A stretch of 64,000 bases of DNA from Motiliproteus sp. MSK22-1 (GCF_001968815.1 NZ_MIEQ01000044.1:372001-436000); one strand, 5' to 3'. Shown: positions 9,130 through 18,011, counted from the stretch's first letter. The notes: generated from the sequence alone by a model not told the origin. Translations and numbers: made by a program.

Positions 9130-10324
9130 AGTTCCCTCTCAGGCCATTGAAAACTATTTATCAACAATTGATAAACCGGCCTCCGCTTATTTTTACGACC
9201 TTGACTGGTTAAGGCAACATGTGACAACTGTAGTCGAGAAACTGCCTGCAAATTGCAAGATGTATTACGCAATCAAGGCCAATAGCGAAGCCAGGGTACT
9301 GCAGGAAATCAGTTCGCTGATCTACGGGTATGAAGTGGCATCAGCAGGAGAAATCAAAAAGGTCAGAGAAGCAGTCCCAAATGCCTCAATAGCTTTTGGG
9401 GGACCCGCAAAAAACCGTAACGATCTGGAATATGCGCTATCACAACGGGTTGAGCTCTATCACCTGGAAAGCCGTTTACAGTTGCAAATGCTGGACCAGC
9501 TAGCCGGTCAGCAAGGCGTTAGAGCAAATGTGTTATTAAGGATCAACCCACGGATAAAACTCCCTGAAGCAACGCTGACAATGGGCGGCAGTGCTACTCA
9601 GTTCGGGATTGATCAGAGTGAACTGGAAGAGATTTTTGAGTTAATACCGCAACTGAAAAATCTTGATATCGACGGATTTCATATCCACGCATTGTCCAAC
9701 AACCTCGATTATCAAAAGCACCTTCAACTACTCGATTCCTATCTGCAGCTGTTTCAGGATTGGAGCCGTAAAATACCGATCAAGCAAGTTAATGTCGGCG
9801 GCGGTATTGGCATTAACTATCAGCAACTGGAACAACAGTTTGATTGGTCCCTCTTCTGTGACGGATTAAGTCAACTGCTGACAGAGTACAATATTGGCTA
9901 CCCGGTTAATTTTGAATGCGGACGATTTTTGTCGGCAAACTGCGGCTACTACCTGACGGAAGTCATCGATATTAAATCTGTCCGAGAGAAGAAGTTCGCT
10001 TTACTTCGCGGTGGCAATCACCACTTCCGATTGCCCTCTTCGTGGCAACATAATCACCCATTCAAAGTAATCCATCGAGACAACTGGCCATGGGACTTCC
10101 CTCGTCCGAGCGCTACCAACGAACAGATAACCCTCTGTGGTGAACTCTGTACGCCTAAAGATGTATTAGCCAGTAATGTCACTGTTTCAGACCTGGCTGT
10201 GGGAGACTCGGTACTGTTTGTTCTGGCTGGAGCCTATGGCTGGCATATCTCTCATCATGATTTTTTAAGCCACCCCCATGCAGATCTGATATTTATTAAC
10301 AGCCAACAACATAAGGAGCGTTAA
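9122..10324 (+). CDS. sbnH: SbnH, PLP-dependent decarboxylase
   Basis: A 400-residue fold-type III PLP decarboxylase of the ornithine/diaminopimelate group. SbnH removes a carboxyl group from the citryl-diaminopropionate intermediate, giving the ethylenediamine moiety of staphyloferrin B. The PLP lysine is Lys52 in YYAIKAN, the phosphate-binding GGGIG lies near residues 220-224, and the C-terminal active-site cysteine is in LCGELCTP. Start overlaps the sbnG stop by 8 bases; the ribosome site is weak, so coupling to sbnG is likely. Two bases of TAA-adjacent spacing lead into sbnI. Confidence 0.88.
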   Translation: MFEVPSQAIENYLSTIDKPASAYFYDLDWLRQHVTTVVEKLPANCKMYYAIKANSEARVLQEISSLIYGYEVASAGEIKKVREAVPNASIAFGGPAKNRNDLEYALSQRVELYHLESRLQLQMLDQLAGQQGVRANVLLRINPRIKLPEATLTMGGSATQFGIDQSELEEIFELIPQLKNLDIDGFHIHALSNNLDYQKHLQLLDSYLQLFQDWSRKIPIKQVNVGGGIGINYQQLEQQFDWSLFCDGLSQLLTEYNIGYPVNFECGRFLSANCGYYLTEVIDIKSVREKKFALLRGGNHHFRLPSSWQHNHPFKVIHRDNWPWDFPRPSATNEQITLCGELCTPKDVLASNVTVSDLAVGDSVLFVLAGAYGWHISHHDFLSHPHADLIFINSQQHKER

Positions 10325-10325
10325 G

Positions 10326-10745
10326 ATGTTTTCTCAATTGCCTCTGACACTGGTGCCCACCGGCGCCCTCAACATAACCGAGGAGTACATACCCGAGCGG
10401 GTGTTGTGGTTAGTGGAAAAAATCAGACGGGAAAAAGTATGGAGTACACCGGTAACACTGGAAAAAAACAGTCTGGCCATCATGGATGGTCATCATCGGG
10501 CAGAAGCAGCAAAACGCCTCGGCCTTCCGTTTATTCCCTGTTTGCTGCTGGATTATTCCCAAGTTGAAGTCCAGAGCCGGATCGACAATGTCGTCGTGAC
10601 ACCAGAACGTATTATTCAACGGGCGGTTAAGGGTGTCCCCTATCCGGCAAAAACCACCCAACATATTTTTCCGGCAAAACTACCGGACTGTAACATTTCC
10701 CTTAATTTTTATCTTGGAGAAGATATCGATCAAAAAACAGCTTAG
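10326..10745 (+). CDS. sbnI: SbnI-like ParB/sulfiredoxin-fold protein, half-length
   Basis: A 139-residue ParB/sulfiredoxin-fold protein. Staphylococcal SbnI (about 254 residues) is a free-serine kinase that makes O-phosphoserine for SbnA and is also a haem-responsive regulator of the operon. The MDGHHRAEAAKRLG motif near residues 53-66 matches the DGHHR signature of the ParB-related serine kinases. The C-terminal half of staphylococcal SbnI is absent and the protein ends cleanly before a hairpin, so this looks like a compact natural form and not a truncation by mutation. An AAGGAG site precedes the ATG. Serine kinase activity is probable; the haem/DNA-binding role is doubtful without the C-terminal part. 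Confidence 0.75.
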   Translation: MFSQLPLTLVPTGALNITEEYIPERVLWLVEKIRREKVWSTPVTLEKNSLAIMDGHHRAEAAKRLGLPFIPCLLLDYSQVEVQSRIDNVVVTPERIIQRAVKGVPYPAKTTQHIFPAKLPDCNISLNFYLGEDIDQKTA

Positions 10746-10783
10746 GGTGTCAGTCATTGTTTTGTGAATCACCCTTTAATGAT

Positions 10784-10810
10784 GACCGGTAATGGATAAC
10801 GTTACCGGTC
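10784..10810 (+). terminator. Hairpin after the sbn operon
   Basis: Perfect 9-bp inverted repeat (GACCGGTAA, 9-base loop, TTACCGGTC) 39 bases after the sbnI stop. No clear T-run follows, so it is either a weak intrinsic terminator or an mRNA 3'-end stabiliser. Confidence 0.5.
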
Positions 10811-10881
10811 AGCTTACTCATTTGTTCATTGCTGCCATTTTCCTGCTTTCAGTCACTTTCCAATTTTCAACTGTTTTCTAG

Positions 10882-10918
10882 CTTTCTGCTGCTTCCTAAA
10901 CTTTCTGCTACTTCCTAA
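10882..10918. repeat. Pyrimidine-rich tandem repeat, two copies
   Basis: Two adjacent near-identical units of 18-19 bases beginning CTTTCTGCT and ending CTTCCTAA, inside a strongly pyrimidine-rich stretch (about 10849-10924) between sbnI and the receptor gene. No coding sense is seen. Confidence 0.6.
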
Positions 10919-10962
10919 CTTTCCAATCAGCAGGTCAAAAGCCACCACCGAAGTGACAATTA

Positions 10963-10979
10963 TGTAATTCATAATTACA
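10963..10979. promoter_or_regulatory. Palindrome upstream of the siderophore receptor
   Basis: Perfect inverted repeat TGTAATT-CAT-AATTACA, with a nested ATTATG/CATAAT symmetry, about 120 bases before the receptor start. It is probably an operator; it is AT-rich like Fur sites but is not a close Fur consensus match. Confidence 0.4.
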
Positions 10980-11037
10980 ACGATTATCACTACCACCATT
11001 ATTCAAATAAGTTCAATTCTCGTTTGCATATTCTGCA

Positions 11038-11056
11038 AATAATAATTATTATCATT
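11038..11056 (+). promoter_or_regulatory. Fur-box-like site before the receptor operon
   Basis: AAATAATAATTATTATCAT reads as overlapping NAT(A/T)AT hexamers typical of a Fur box, 45-63 bases before the receptor start. Position and sequence fit Fur repression of the uptake operon under iron-replete conditions. Confidence 0.6.
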
Positions 11057-11100
11057 CGCCCTTGCAATATCATTAATTTCTGAAGGTTAACTGAGTATTC

Positions 11101-13242
11101 ATGAAACGTATTAATAGGATCTCCCCCCTACTCTTCATCGCGGCCGTCTCACCTGCAGTAGCGACAGCTGATACCCAGGATTCACCAGCCAGTACAGAGA
11201 TGGACACGCTGACGATAACCGCCACACGTCAGAACATGGCCGCCGACGAATTAACCCATGCGGTCACTGTGATTGACCGTCAACAGCTGGAATCACAGTT
11301 TCAAACCTCCCGTAGTCTCGGTGAGGTTCTGGCCAAGACAGTCCCCGGTATGGCGCCCTCCAGTCAGACTCTGACCAATTTTAATCAGAGTCTTAGGGGG
11401 AGAAACCTGTTGGTACTGGTTGACGGCATTCCTCAGAACACTAACCGCAACGTTAGCCGTGACCTGATGAATATCGATGCTTCCAACATCGAGCGGATTG
11501 AAGTTTTACGCGGTGGTAGTGCAGTCTATGGCAGTGGTGCTGCTGGTGGAGTCGTTAATATCATCACCCGCCGTAATGAAAGCGGTGCCAGCACCACTGT
11601 TGGCCTTCAGAGTGCGCTGTCTGAGATTGACGAGGATGGATTCGGCTATCGCGTTGAACAACAACTGGGGGGAGGTAACGAGAACTTCGATTATGGCGTC
11701 AATTTGGCGTGGGAAAGCCAGGGAGCATTTTTTGATGCCGATGGCGATCGTATTGCCCCGGAACCCAGTCAAGGTGACCTGTCGGATACTGACAGCCTTA
11801 GTCTGGCCGGTAAACTACGCTGGTTCCTTGATGCTGGAACCCTGACTTTTTCTGCCAGTCATTTTGATGCAGAACAGGATTCAGACTACGGCTCAGACCC
11901 TTCAGTTAAATCTCAGCCTGCGGGTAGTGTTAAAGCCAAAGCAATCCCCGGGCTGCAGTTAGATGAGCAAAACCGAACCCGTAACAGCTTACTCAATCTG
12001 GCATGGTCAGCCGATCAGACCCCTCTGGGCAGCCTCGATGCTCAGGCATACTATCGTGACTATCATGCCCGTTTCACTCCCTTCGATGGCCGTCCCTACA
12101 GCTCCTGGAATGCTTTGGCACAAAGTTTTATCGATACCGAAACGCTGGGTGCCCGTCTGACACTCAGCACTGATATCAATGACAACAACCTGGTGCGCTG
12201 GGGAATGGATTTAAATCGCGAAAAATCAGAAATGCCCGTCACCACCTATGATGGGGATGCTTTTGATAACAGTGGAGGTCTGGTGTTTATCAATACCGGA
12301 GACAAGACCTTTATGCCTCCGATTACCCAGGATAATCTGGGCGCATTCGCACAACTTGAAAGTAATTTCAGCGACAGTCTTCGCTGGGAAATCGGTGCCC
12401 GGTACGAGTATATCTCGGCATCCTTTGATGATTTTACAACCCTGGGGCAAGGCCATGCCATTAAAGGCGGTGACCTGAGCTACGATGATGTGCTTTTTAA
12501 TACCGGCCTGGTCTACAGTTTGAGTGATAATACCGAGGTTTACGGAAACTTCTCTCAGGGCTTTGAGCTTCCGGATATTGGTCTTCGTCTGCGCTACGCC
12601 AGTGCAGGATTCGACATCAACAGCTCTCAGCTGGACCCGCTAAAAGTCGACAGCTATGAAATGGGTAGCCGAGGTGACTGGGGAAATACTCAAGCCAGCA
12701 TCGCTGTTTTTTATAACACCTCAGACCTGGGACAAACCACCATTCAGAACTTTACCCTGGCTCTACCTCGCGCCGAAGAGAGAATCTACGGTATTGAGCT
12801 GACCTTGGATCATCGTCTGGATGCCCAATGGAAACTCGGTGGATTACTCACCTGGATGGAAGGTGAACGCTACGACGAAGGCGATCAGCGCTGGGAAGCC
12901 CTGAACGGCTATCGGATCCCCCCTTTACAACTGCGTGCCTATGCTGAATACAGCCCCAGCAGCCAGTGGTACCACCGTCTACAGCTGAACTACAGCGGAT
13001 CTCGAGACGACGCCTTTGAGGATCAGGTTGGTTTTGGCAGCAGAGAGATAGAAGCCTATACCACGGTTGACTATCACACCCAATACAAGTCTGGCCAAAG
13101 TACCATCAGTCTGGGAATAGAGAACCTTTTAAACGAGGACTATTTCAGCGTCTACGGCCAGTTGCTGCGTAACGGCAACAACACCAGCCATATCCCTGCC
13201 TCAGGCATTGCCATGAAAGCAAGTTATCAGTACCAATGGTAA
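11101..13242 (+). CDS. TonB-dependent outer-membrane siderophore receptor
   Basis: A 713-residue TonB-dependent receptor. The order is signal peptide (about residues 1-23), a TonB-box-like segment MDTLTITATR, plug domain with LRGRNLLVLVDGIP and the IERIEVLRGGSAVYGSGAAGG stretch near residues 130-150, then a 22-strand barrel ending in YQYQW with a terminal aromatic residue. It imports a ferric siderophore across the outer membrane using TonB energy. The next gene starts inside its stop codon region, so receptor and binding protein are cotranscribed. Adjacent sbn genes make ferric staphyloferrin B the likely ligand; a citrate-type xenosiderophore is the alternative. A Fur-box-like site lies just upstream. 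Confidence 0.92.
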   Translation: MKRINRISPLLFIAAVSPAVATADTQDSPASTEMDTLTITATRQNMAADELTHAVTVIDRQQLESQFQTSRSLGEVLAKTVPGMAPSSQTLTNFNQSLRGRNLLVLVDGIPQNTNRNVSRDLMNIDASNIERIEVLRGGSAVYGSGAAGGVVNIITRRNESGASTTVGLQSALSEIDEDGFGYRVEQQLGGGNENFDYGVNLAWESQGAFFDADGDRIAPEPSQGDLSDTDSLSLAGKLRWFLDAGTLTFSASHFDAEQDSDYGSDPSVKSQPAGSVKAKAIPGLQLDEQNRTRNSLLNLAWSADQTPLGSLDAQAYYRDYHARFTPFDGRPYSSWNALAQSFIDTETLGARLTLSTDINDNNLVRWGMDLNREKSEMPVTTYDGDAFDNSGGLVFINTGDKTFMPPITQDNLGAFAQLESNFSDSLRWEIGARYEYISASFDDFTTLGQGHAIKGGDLSYDDVLFNTGLVYSLSDNTEVYGNFSQGFELPDIGLRLRYASAGFDINSSQLDPLKVDSYEMGSRGDWGNTQASIAVFYNTSDLGQTTIQNFTLALPRAEERIYGIELTLDHRLDAQWKLGGLLTWMEGERYDEGDQRWEALNGYRIPPLQLRAYAEYSPSSQWYHRLQLNYSGSRDDAFEDQVGFGSREIEAYTTVDYHTQYKSGQSTISLGIENLLNEDYFSVYGQLLRNGNNTSHIPASGIAMKASYQYQW

Positions 13243-14147
13243 GAGAAATACTGCTGGCCGTCATGCTGTTGGCGGCCTTCCATCCAATCCTATCCAAAGC
13301 AGAAAGCGGATCGGAAACCAGGGCCTGCCAAGCGATTGAGCACGCTCTGGGCAGCAGCTGTGTCAGCCAAAACCCATTGCGGGTTGCGGTGCTGGATACC
13401 GGTGAACTGGATATGGTTCTGGCATTGGGCATCAACCCCATTGCTTCAACAACGCCCTACCAAGTGGGGCAATTCCCTCAGTACCTGCCCACAGAACACA
13501 TCCAGATCCAATCTCTGGGCGTGGTACAGGAGCCGGATCTGGAACAGCTCATGCGGCTAAAACCCGACCTGATCCTGGGTAGTCAATTTCGCCACGGAAG
13601 ACTGTATACCCTGCTCTCTTCCATCGCTCCAACCGTATTCAGTGAATCGGTAGGGGCTAGCTGGGCTGATAACCTGCGGCTGTTTGCTCGCGCCCTGGAT
13701 AAAGATACTGAAGCTGAAAATCTGCTCAATGAAATTGACCGCCAATGCCAAACAATTCGACACCTGTACGACTCCAAAGGTCAGCCCAGCCTGTCTATCG
13801 TTCGTTCGATGCAAACACATATCCGACTTTACTTACCCGGTTCTTTTATCGGTGAACTGATGAACCGCTGTGGATTGCTGCGTCCGACGGCCCAGTCCGG
13901 TAAAGGCTTTGCCCGGCGACTGCGTTCCCCCCAACAGATCGATTTGCTGGAAGGCGATATTATCCTGCTCAGCGAATACTCCCCCAAACAGGGATCCCTC
14001 GTTCAACGCTGGCGCCATTCAGGGTTCTGGCAGCGACTGCGGGGACAGGTCTACGAAATAGATGACAGCTACTGGATGCTGGGGATTGGTCCACTAGCAG
14101 CCAAACAGGTTCTCGACGATTTGGAACAGATAATTAATGACTACTGA
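13236..14147 (+). CDS. Ferric siderophore periplasmic binding protein (FecB/FhuD family)
   Basis: A 303-residue class III periplasmic binding protein with a signal peptide (about residues 1-22). The core pattern VLDTGELDMVLALGI, then LKPDLILGS, is typical of iron-siderophore binding proteins. It would carry the ferric siderophore from the receptor to the permeases. The start overlaps the receptor stop by 7 bases and the next gene begins 6 bases after its own stop, making one receptor-binding-permease-ATPase transcription unit. No lipobox cysteine is seen near the cleavage region, so it is probably soluble. Confidence 0.88.
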   Translation: MVREILLAVMLLAAFHPILSKAESGSETRACQAIEHALGSSCVSQNPLRVAVLDTGELDMVLALGINPIASTTPYQVGQFPQYLPTEHIQIQSLGVVQEPDLEQLMRLKPDLILGSQFRHGRLYTLLSSIAPTVFSESVGASWADNLRLFARALDKDTEAENLLNEIDRQCQTIRHLYDSKGQPSLSIVRSMQTHIRLYLPGSFIGELMNRCGLLRPTAQSGKGFARRLRSPQQIDLLEGDIILLSEYSPKQGSLVQRWRHSGFWQRLRGQVYEIDDSYWMLGIGPLAAKQVLDDLEQIINDY

Positions 14148-14153
14148 TGATTT

Positions 14154-15158
14154 ATGACTACTTTGACATCTGAATGGCGCTTTCCCGGGTTGCTTCTGGC
14201 GATCCTGTTAGTCATTCCAATAACACTATTATCAGGAGACACCACTCTTGAATTAATCGATCTATGGCAGCTGCTGATTGGAAATATCAACAGCACCAGT
14301 CCCATTGATTATCTGGTGCTGACAGAGTTACGCCTGCCTCGACTACTGGCCGCACTGCTGGTTGGAGCCGCTCTGGGAACGGCAGGCTGCTTACTGCAAC
14401 GACTCACAGCCAACCCCCTGGCCAGTCCTGGTTTATTGAGTCTCAACCAGGGGGCATCTCTTGGTTTGGTTTGCCTGCTGATTTCCCCACTGCCCTTTAC
14501 TCCTCTGTATAGTTTTTCCGCAGCATTTGCGGGTGCTTCTATTGCCATGATTCTGGTGTTCGGCGTGGTCCGTCTAGCCACTGGCGGGCTGGCAGCAGAC
14601 AGCCTGTTACTATTTGGTGCCTTGCTGAGCGCACTGTTCGGCGCCCTGACCACGCTTGTGCTGATTCTCGATCAACATGCACTTGATGCTATTCGGTTTT
14701 GGTTGGCAGGCTCTCTTTCTATGGTTGAACCAGAACAAATCCCCCTGCTTGCAGGGTTGGTATTCTCAGGCTTAGTGCTGGCAGTCATTCAGTGCAGGCC
14801 CCTGTTATTACTGGAGACAGGAAAGGATACAGCCCGAGGCCTGGGAGCAGATCCCCGCCTGGTTCTGCTCTCTGTCGGTGCCACCATTCTGCTGCTGACC
14901 GCGGTATCTGTAGCCGTCAGCGGGCCCATTTTGTTTATCGGTCTGGTCGTGCCCCATTTGTCCAGACTGTGGCTCGGTAACCAGATACACCGACAATTGG
15001 CCGGCAGTGCTTTACTCGGTGCTCTGCTGCTCACTCTGGCAGATTTACTGGTCTACCACTTCGATACCGATGATCGGCTACCTCCAGGAGTTGCCCTGGC
15101 GGTAATCGGTGTACCCTGGTTTTTGTGGCTGGTACGAAAAAGGTATATTAACCAATGA
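14154..15158 (+). CDS. FecC/FecD-type iron-siderophore ABC permease 1
   Basis: A 334-residue inner-membrane permease of the FecCD/BtuC family with about 8-10 helices. Characteristic parts are LTELRLPRLLAALLVGAALG near residues 59-78, the NPLASPGLLSLNQGA segment, and the ATPase-coupling region GPILFIGLVVPHLSR near residues 258-272. It forms a heterodimeric channel with the next gene product. Its final bases overlap the start of permease 2 (ATGA). Confidence 0.92.
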   Translation: MTTLTSEWRFPGLLLAILLVIPITLLSGDTTLELIDLWQLLIGNINSTSPIDYLVLTELRLPRLLAALLVGAALGTAGCLLQRLTANPLASPGLLSLNQGASLGLVCLLISPLPFTPLYSFSAAFAGASIAMILVFGVVRLATGGLAADSLLLFGALLSALFGALTTLVLILDQHALDAIRFWLAGSLSMVEPEQIPLLAGLVFSGLVLAVIQCRPLLLLETGKDTARGLGADPRLVLLSVGATILLLTAVSVAVSGPILFIGLVVPHLSRLWLGNQIHRQLAGSALLGALLLTLADLLVYHFDTDDRLPPGVALAVIGVPWFLWLVRKRYINQ

Positions 15159-16126
15159 ATAAGTCTCTAACAGCCACCTCATACCTTTGGTTCTTTCCTC
15201 CCGTTTTGGTGATCTGTCTGATAAATGGCAGTATCGACACGATACCTTTGCTGCTGGATGAGAACCTTCGGGAACTGCTGCTACGGATGATCACTGAGCT
15301 GCGCTTACCTCGAGTGCTGGTGGCAGCCCTGGTCGGTTCCGGGCTAGGCATGGCTGGACTACTGCTACAGACACTTTCCGGCAACAGACTAGCCGATCCA
15401 AGTATTATTGGTGTCAATCAGGGTGCGGCCCTGGCGGTCGTAGCTGCAATACTATTAATACCCGAACTTTCCCCCCACTGGATACCCATGATTGGAGTAC
15501 TGGGGGGATTGGCCAGTGCCTGGATGCTTTGGGCACTCTGTCGCGGCACTGCATCAATCGCCCTTATCTTGATGGGTATAGGTGTCAGCAGTCTGCTCAG
15601 CGCATTAATCGGATGCCTGCTGATTCTGTCCGAAACTCAACGATTAGCCATGGTCATGACCTGGCTTGCGGGCAGTTTTGCCACCGTTGACCAGGCAACA
15701 ATGGTAGGGACTCTCAGTTGGTCTCTGGTGTTAATACCCGCCTCCTGGCTACTTTGTCAGCAATTGGGCCCCCTTCTGCTGGACCCTCTCAGTTCCCGTA
15801 TGCTGGGTGCAAGAACAGGCACAATTGAATCTCTTTGCCTTCTGGTTGCCTGTGCTCTTAGCGCAATAGCGGTAGCTGCTGCCGGAACCCTTGGCTTTAT
15901 CGGTCTGCTGGCACCTCATATTGCCCGCAGACTGCATCCCCCCCAACCTGAAAAACTGGCTATGCCCGTTCTGGTCTACGGAGCATTGTTAGCCATGTTA
16001 GCAGACTTGCTGGGCCGCAGCCTTTTTGCGCCGGTGCAACTCCCGGCAGGTCTGATGCTCGCCATACTCGGAGTTCCGGTATTCATACTGCTGCTTCTCT
16101 GGCAACAACGTGTTCGAGGTCATTAA
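15155..16126 (+). CDS. FecC/FecD-type iron-siderophore ABC permease 2
   Basis: A 323-residue paralogue of the preceding permease with the same landmarks: ITELRLPRVLVAALVGSGLG near residues 45-64, NRLADPSIIGVNQGA, and the coupling helix GFIGLLAPHIARR. A four-base overlap with permease 1 indicates coupled translation. The two different permeases and one ATPase match the FecCDE/FhuB-type arrangement of a ferric siderophore importer. Confidence 0.92.
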   Translation: MNKSLTATSYLWFFPPVLVICLINGSIDTIPLLLDENLRELLLRMITELRLPRVLVAALVGSGLGMAGLLLQTLSGNRLADPSIIGVNQGAALAVVAAILLIPELSPHWIPMIGVLGGLASAWMLWALCRGTASIALILMGIGVSSLLSALIGCLLILSETQRLAMVMTWLAGSFATVDQATMVGTLSWSLVLIPASWLLCQQLGPLLLDPLSSRMLGARTGTIESLCLLVACALSAIAVAAAGTLGFIGLLAPHIARRLHPPQPEKLAMPVLVYGALLAMLADLLGRSLFAPVQLPAGLMLAILGVPVFILLLLWQQRVRGH

Positions 16127-16129
16127 CCC

Positions 16130-16981
16130 ATGCCTAAATGCAGCCCAAATAACAACTGTGCAATTCGCGCCACCGACTTAAGTGTCGGCTATCGCGGTAT
16201 ACCACTGATTAACGAATCGACTCTGGTTATTCCCGAAGGACGCATTACCGTGTTACTCGGGGCAAACGGTAGCGGCAAATCAACTCTGTTAAAAGCGCTG
16301 GCTGGATTACACCCGCTCCAGAGCGGAACAGTCATGATCGGCGACAGCGATCTGACAACCACTCCCGCCAAACAACTGGCCCGGCAGATGGCTTTCCTGC
16401 CTCAACACCCTGGAGCCCCCGAAACCCTGACCGTCTCCGAATTGGTAATGATGGGCCGACACCCCTATCGGCGTCCTCTATTCCCAGCGACGAAAACCGA
16501 TCGCAATGCAGTAGCAGAGGCCCTGCAAAATACCGATATGAGCGAGATGTCCGAACGATCCCTGGGAGCACTGTCCGGTGGTCAGCGGCAACGGGCCTGG
16601 TTGGCCATGATATTGGCGCAACAGACGGATATATTGATGCTGGATGAACCTACCAGCTACCTGGATCTGAGCCACCAGTATGATCTGCTGAACCTGGTTC
16701 GACGACTGAATCAACTTCAGGGAAAGACTCTGGTACTGGTGCTACACGACCTGAATCAGGCCTTTGAATTTGCAGATCACCTGATCTACATGAAGCACGG
16801 AAAGGTTATGGCAAAAGGAACAGCCTCACAGACAGCAACCCCGGAACTAGTTAAGGAAATATTTGATCTCGACTGTAGCATTGGTCTCCACCCCCAGGCC
16901 AATTGCCCCCTATTAGTGCCTTTGGCTACCAGATCAGCTGTCGGCGCTCAGCCCTCCACACCATCAGCACAGGCCATATAA
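16130..16981 (+). CDS. Iron-siderophore ABC transporter ATPase (FecE/FhuC-like)
   Basis: A 283-residue ABC ATPase: Walker A GANGSGKST near residues 44-52, signature LSGGQRQR near residue 148, Walker B LMLDEPTS near residue 170, then a His-switch in VLHDLNQ. It would energise import by the two permeases. It begins 3 bases after the permease 2 stop and ends the operon; a long hairpin follows about 130 bases downstream. Confidence 0.92.
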   Translation: MPKCSPNNNCAIRATDLSVGYRGIPLINESTLVIPEGRITVLLGANGSGKSTLLKALAGLHPLQSGTVMIGDSDLTTTPAKQLARQMAFLPQHPGAPETLTVSELVMMGRHPYRRPLFPATKTDRNAVAEALQNTDMSEMSERSLGALSGGQRQRAWLAMILAQQTDILMLDEPTSYLDLSHQYDLLNLVRRLNQLQGKTLVLVLHDLNQAFEFADHLIYMKHGKVMAKGTASQTATPELVKEIFDLDCSIGLHPQANCPLLVPLATRSAVGAQPSTPSAQAI

Positions 16982-17026
16982 GGTAGACTGGTCGAGACAT
17001 CTGACATCATTGATATGCCTAAGTCA

Positions 17027-17055
17027 GATATCAATAAACGACGAGCTTTAAAAAG
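17027..17055. repeat. Direct repeat, left copy (29 bases)
   Basis: A 29-base segment beginning GATATCAATAAACGACGAG that recurs at 18228-18256 with one mismatch; the last 16 bases (GACGAGCTTTAAAAAG) occur a third time at 55003-55018. In both first copies the frame DINKRRALK is open. The two copies bracket about 1.2 kb with two small genes. Confidence 0.8.
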
Positions 17056-17109
17056 AAAGATCTAGTCGTTAATCAGGGGCATGTAGAGGCGCCCTCCAGT
17101 TTTCACACC

Positions 17110-17137
17110 CGATCATATTCTATGTCGAATATGATCG
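17110..17137. terminator. Perfect 11-bp hairpin between convergent genes
   Basis: CGATCATATTC, loop TATGTC, GAATATGATCG. It lies between the iron-transport operon (plus) and the next gene (minus). It could end transcription from either side, although no long T-run is present. Confidence 0.5.
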
Positions 17138-17164
17138 CACCCAAACAGTGTCTCATTTGAGTTT

Positions 17165-17677
17165 TTAATACAATCCAGGCACCCGACCACCTGTAAAATA
17201 CTGGATCAAGGCTTCTTCTGAGAGCTGACGTCTTAAACTCTCTGTGGTAGCACGCACTTCTTCTTTGTTAGTATGCATTATCGGACAATTACTAAAAATT
17301 CCAAATGAACTTCCACCTGATTGTAAAATTTGCTCCACAAAAGCAATGCAGTTATTTGGCAACACACCCCATAGCCATTTTTTTTGCATTACTCTAACCA
17401 ACTCATCATAGGCGGATTGTGGCTTTGCTAAACGCTTATAGTAACGGCCAATTTCTTCTTTCTTGGTATCAATCAGGTATTTATCGTACTCTTCTTGCCT
17501 CATGTATTTCGGGTAATCATGAATACCCGCAACATGGAAGTAATATCCTCCTTTACCGCCAACGTTAAGCAATGCATGGCCGCAAAAATTAATACCATCA
17601 CCGCTGACGATAACCGCATATGATTTAGTCATATCTAATGGAAGGCAAACTTTTAGATTGGAACCACTATAAGCCAT
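17165..17677 (-). CDS. Small Cys/His-rich protein of unknown function
   Basis: About 170 residues; the ATG at 17677 (MAYSG) is chosen because an AGGAG site lies 8 bases before it, against a GTG nine bases upstream. I do not recognise the family with certainty. Conserved-looking elements are CGHALLNVGG and YYFHVAG in the N-terminal third and NNCIAFVEQIL in the C-terminal half, an arrangement that resembles permuted papain-like (NlpC/P60-type) hydrolases with His before Cys. There is no signal peptide. It stands alone, convergent to the siderophore operon and between the two 29-base direct repeats, with AT-richer sequence than its neighbours, which suggests horizontal gain. Confidence 0.6.
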   Translation of the reverse strand: MAYSGSNLKVCLPLDMTKSYAVIVSGDGINFCGHALLNVGGKGGYYFHVAGIHDYPKYMRQEEYDKYLIDTKKEEIGRYYKRLAKPQSAYDELVRVMQKKWLWGVLPNNCIAFVEQILQSGGSSFGIFSNCPIMHTNKEEVRATTESLRRQLSEEALIQYFTGGRVPGLY

Positions 17678-17801
17678 CGAAAACACTCCTGTTAAGCTTC
17701 AAGGTAAAAGCACCCTGTTCATCCCTAGAAAAAATGCTATTATTGTATAAATTCAATAATGCAGTTTTATTTAATGATCGGCATGCTAAAAGGAATGACG
17801 C

Positions 17802-18011
17802 ATGAAATCAAGTTTCAGAACCACCTCTACAATGATAATTTCATTTCTTATATTTTTTATTCTTTTTGCAATAGCGACCTATCTCGTCTTTGTGTTCTTT
17901 TTCCCCACAAGCTCACCTGAGTTAGCGCTCAACATCATGTTCGTTGGTGGTTTAATTATTGCTTTACTCGGCAGCATGGGACTTTATTTTCATAAAATAC
18001 GAAAACATTAA
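17802..18011 (+). CDS. Small two-helix membrane protein, hypothetical
   Basis: A 69-residue protein with two hydrophobic segments (about residues 12-33 and 42-63) and a basic tail HKIRKH. The ATG follows an AAGGAA-type site. No family is recognised. It is divergent from the Cys/His-rich gene and shares its bracketed position between direct repeats. It may be a membrane partner of that protein, but this is only inferred from adjacency. Confidence 0.5.
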   Translation: MKSSFRTTSTMIISFLIFFILFAIATYLVFVFFFPTSSPELALNIMFVGGLIIALLGSMGLYFHKIRKH

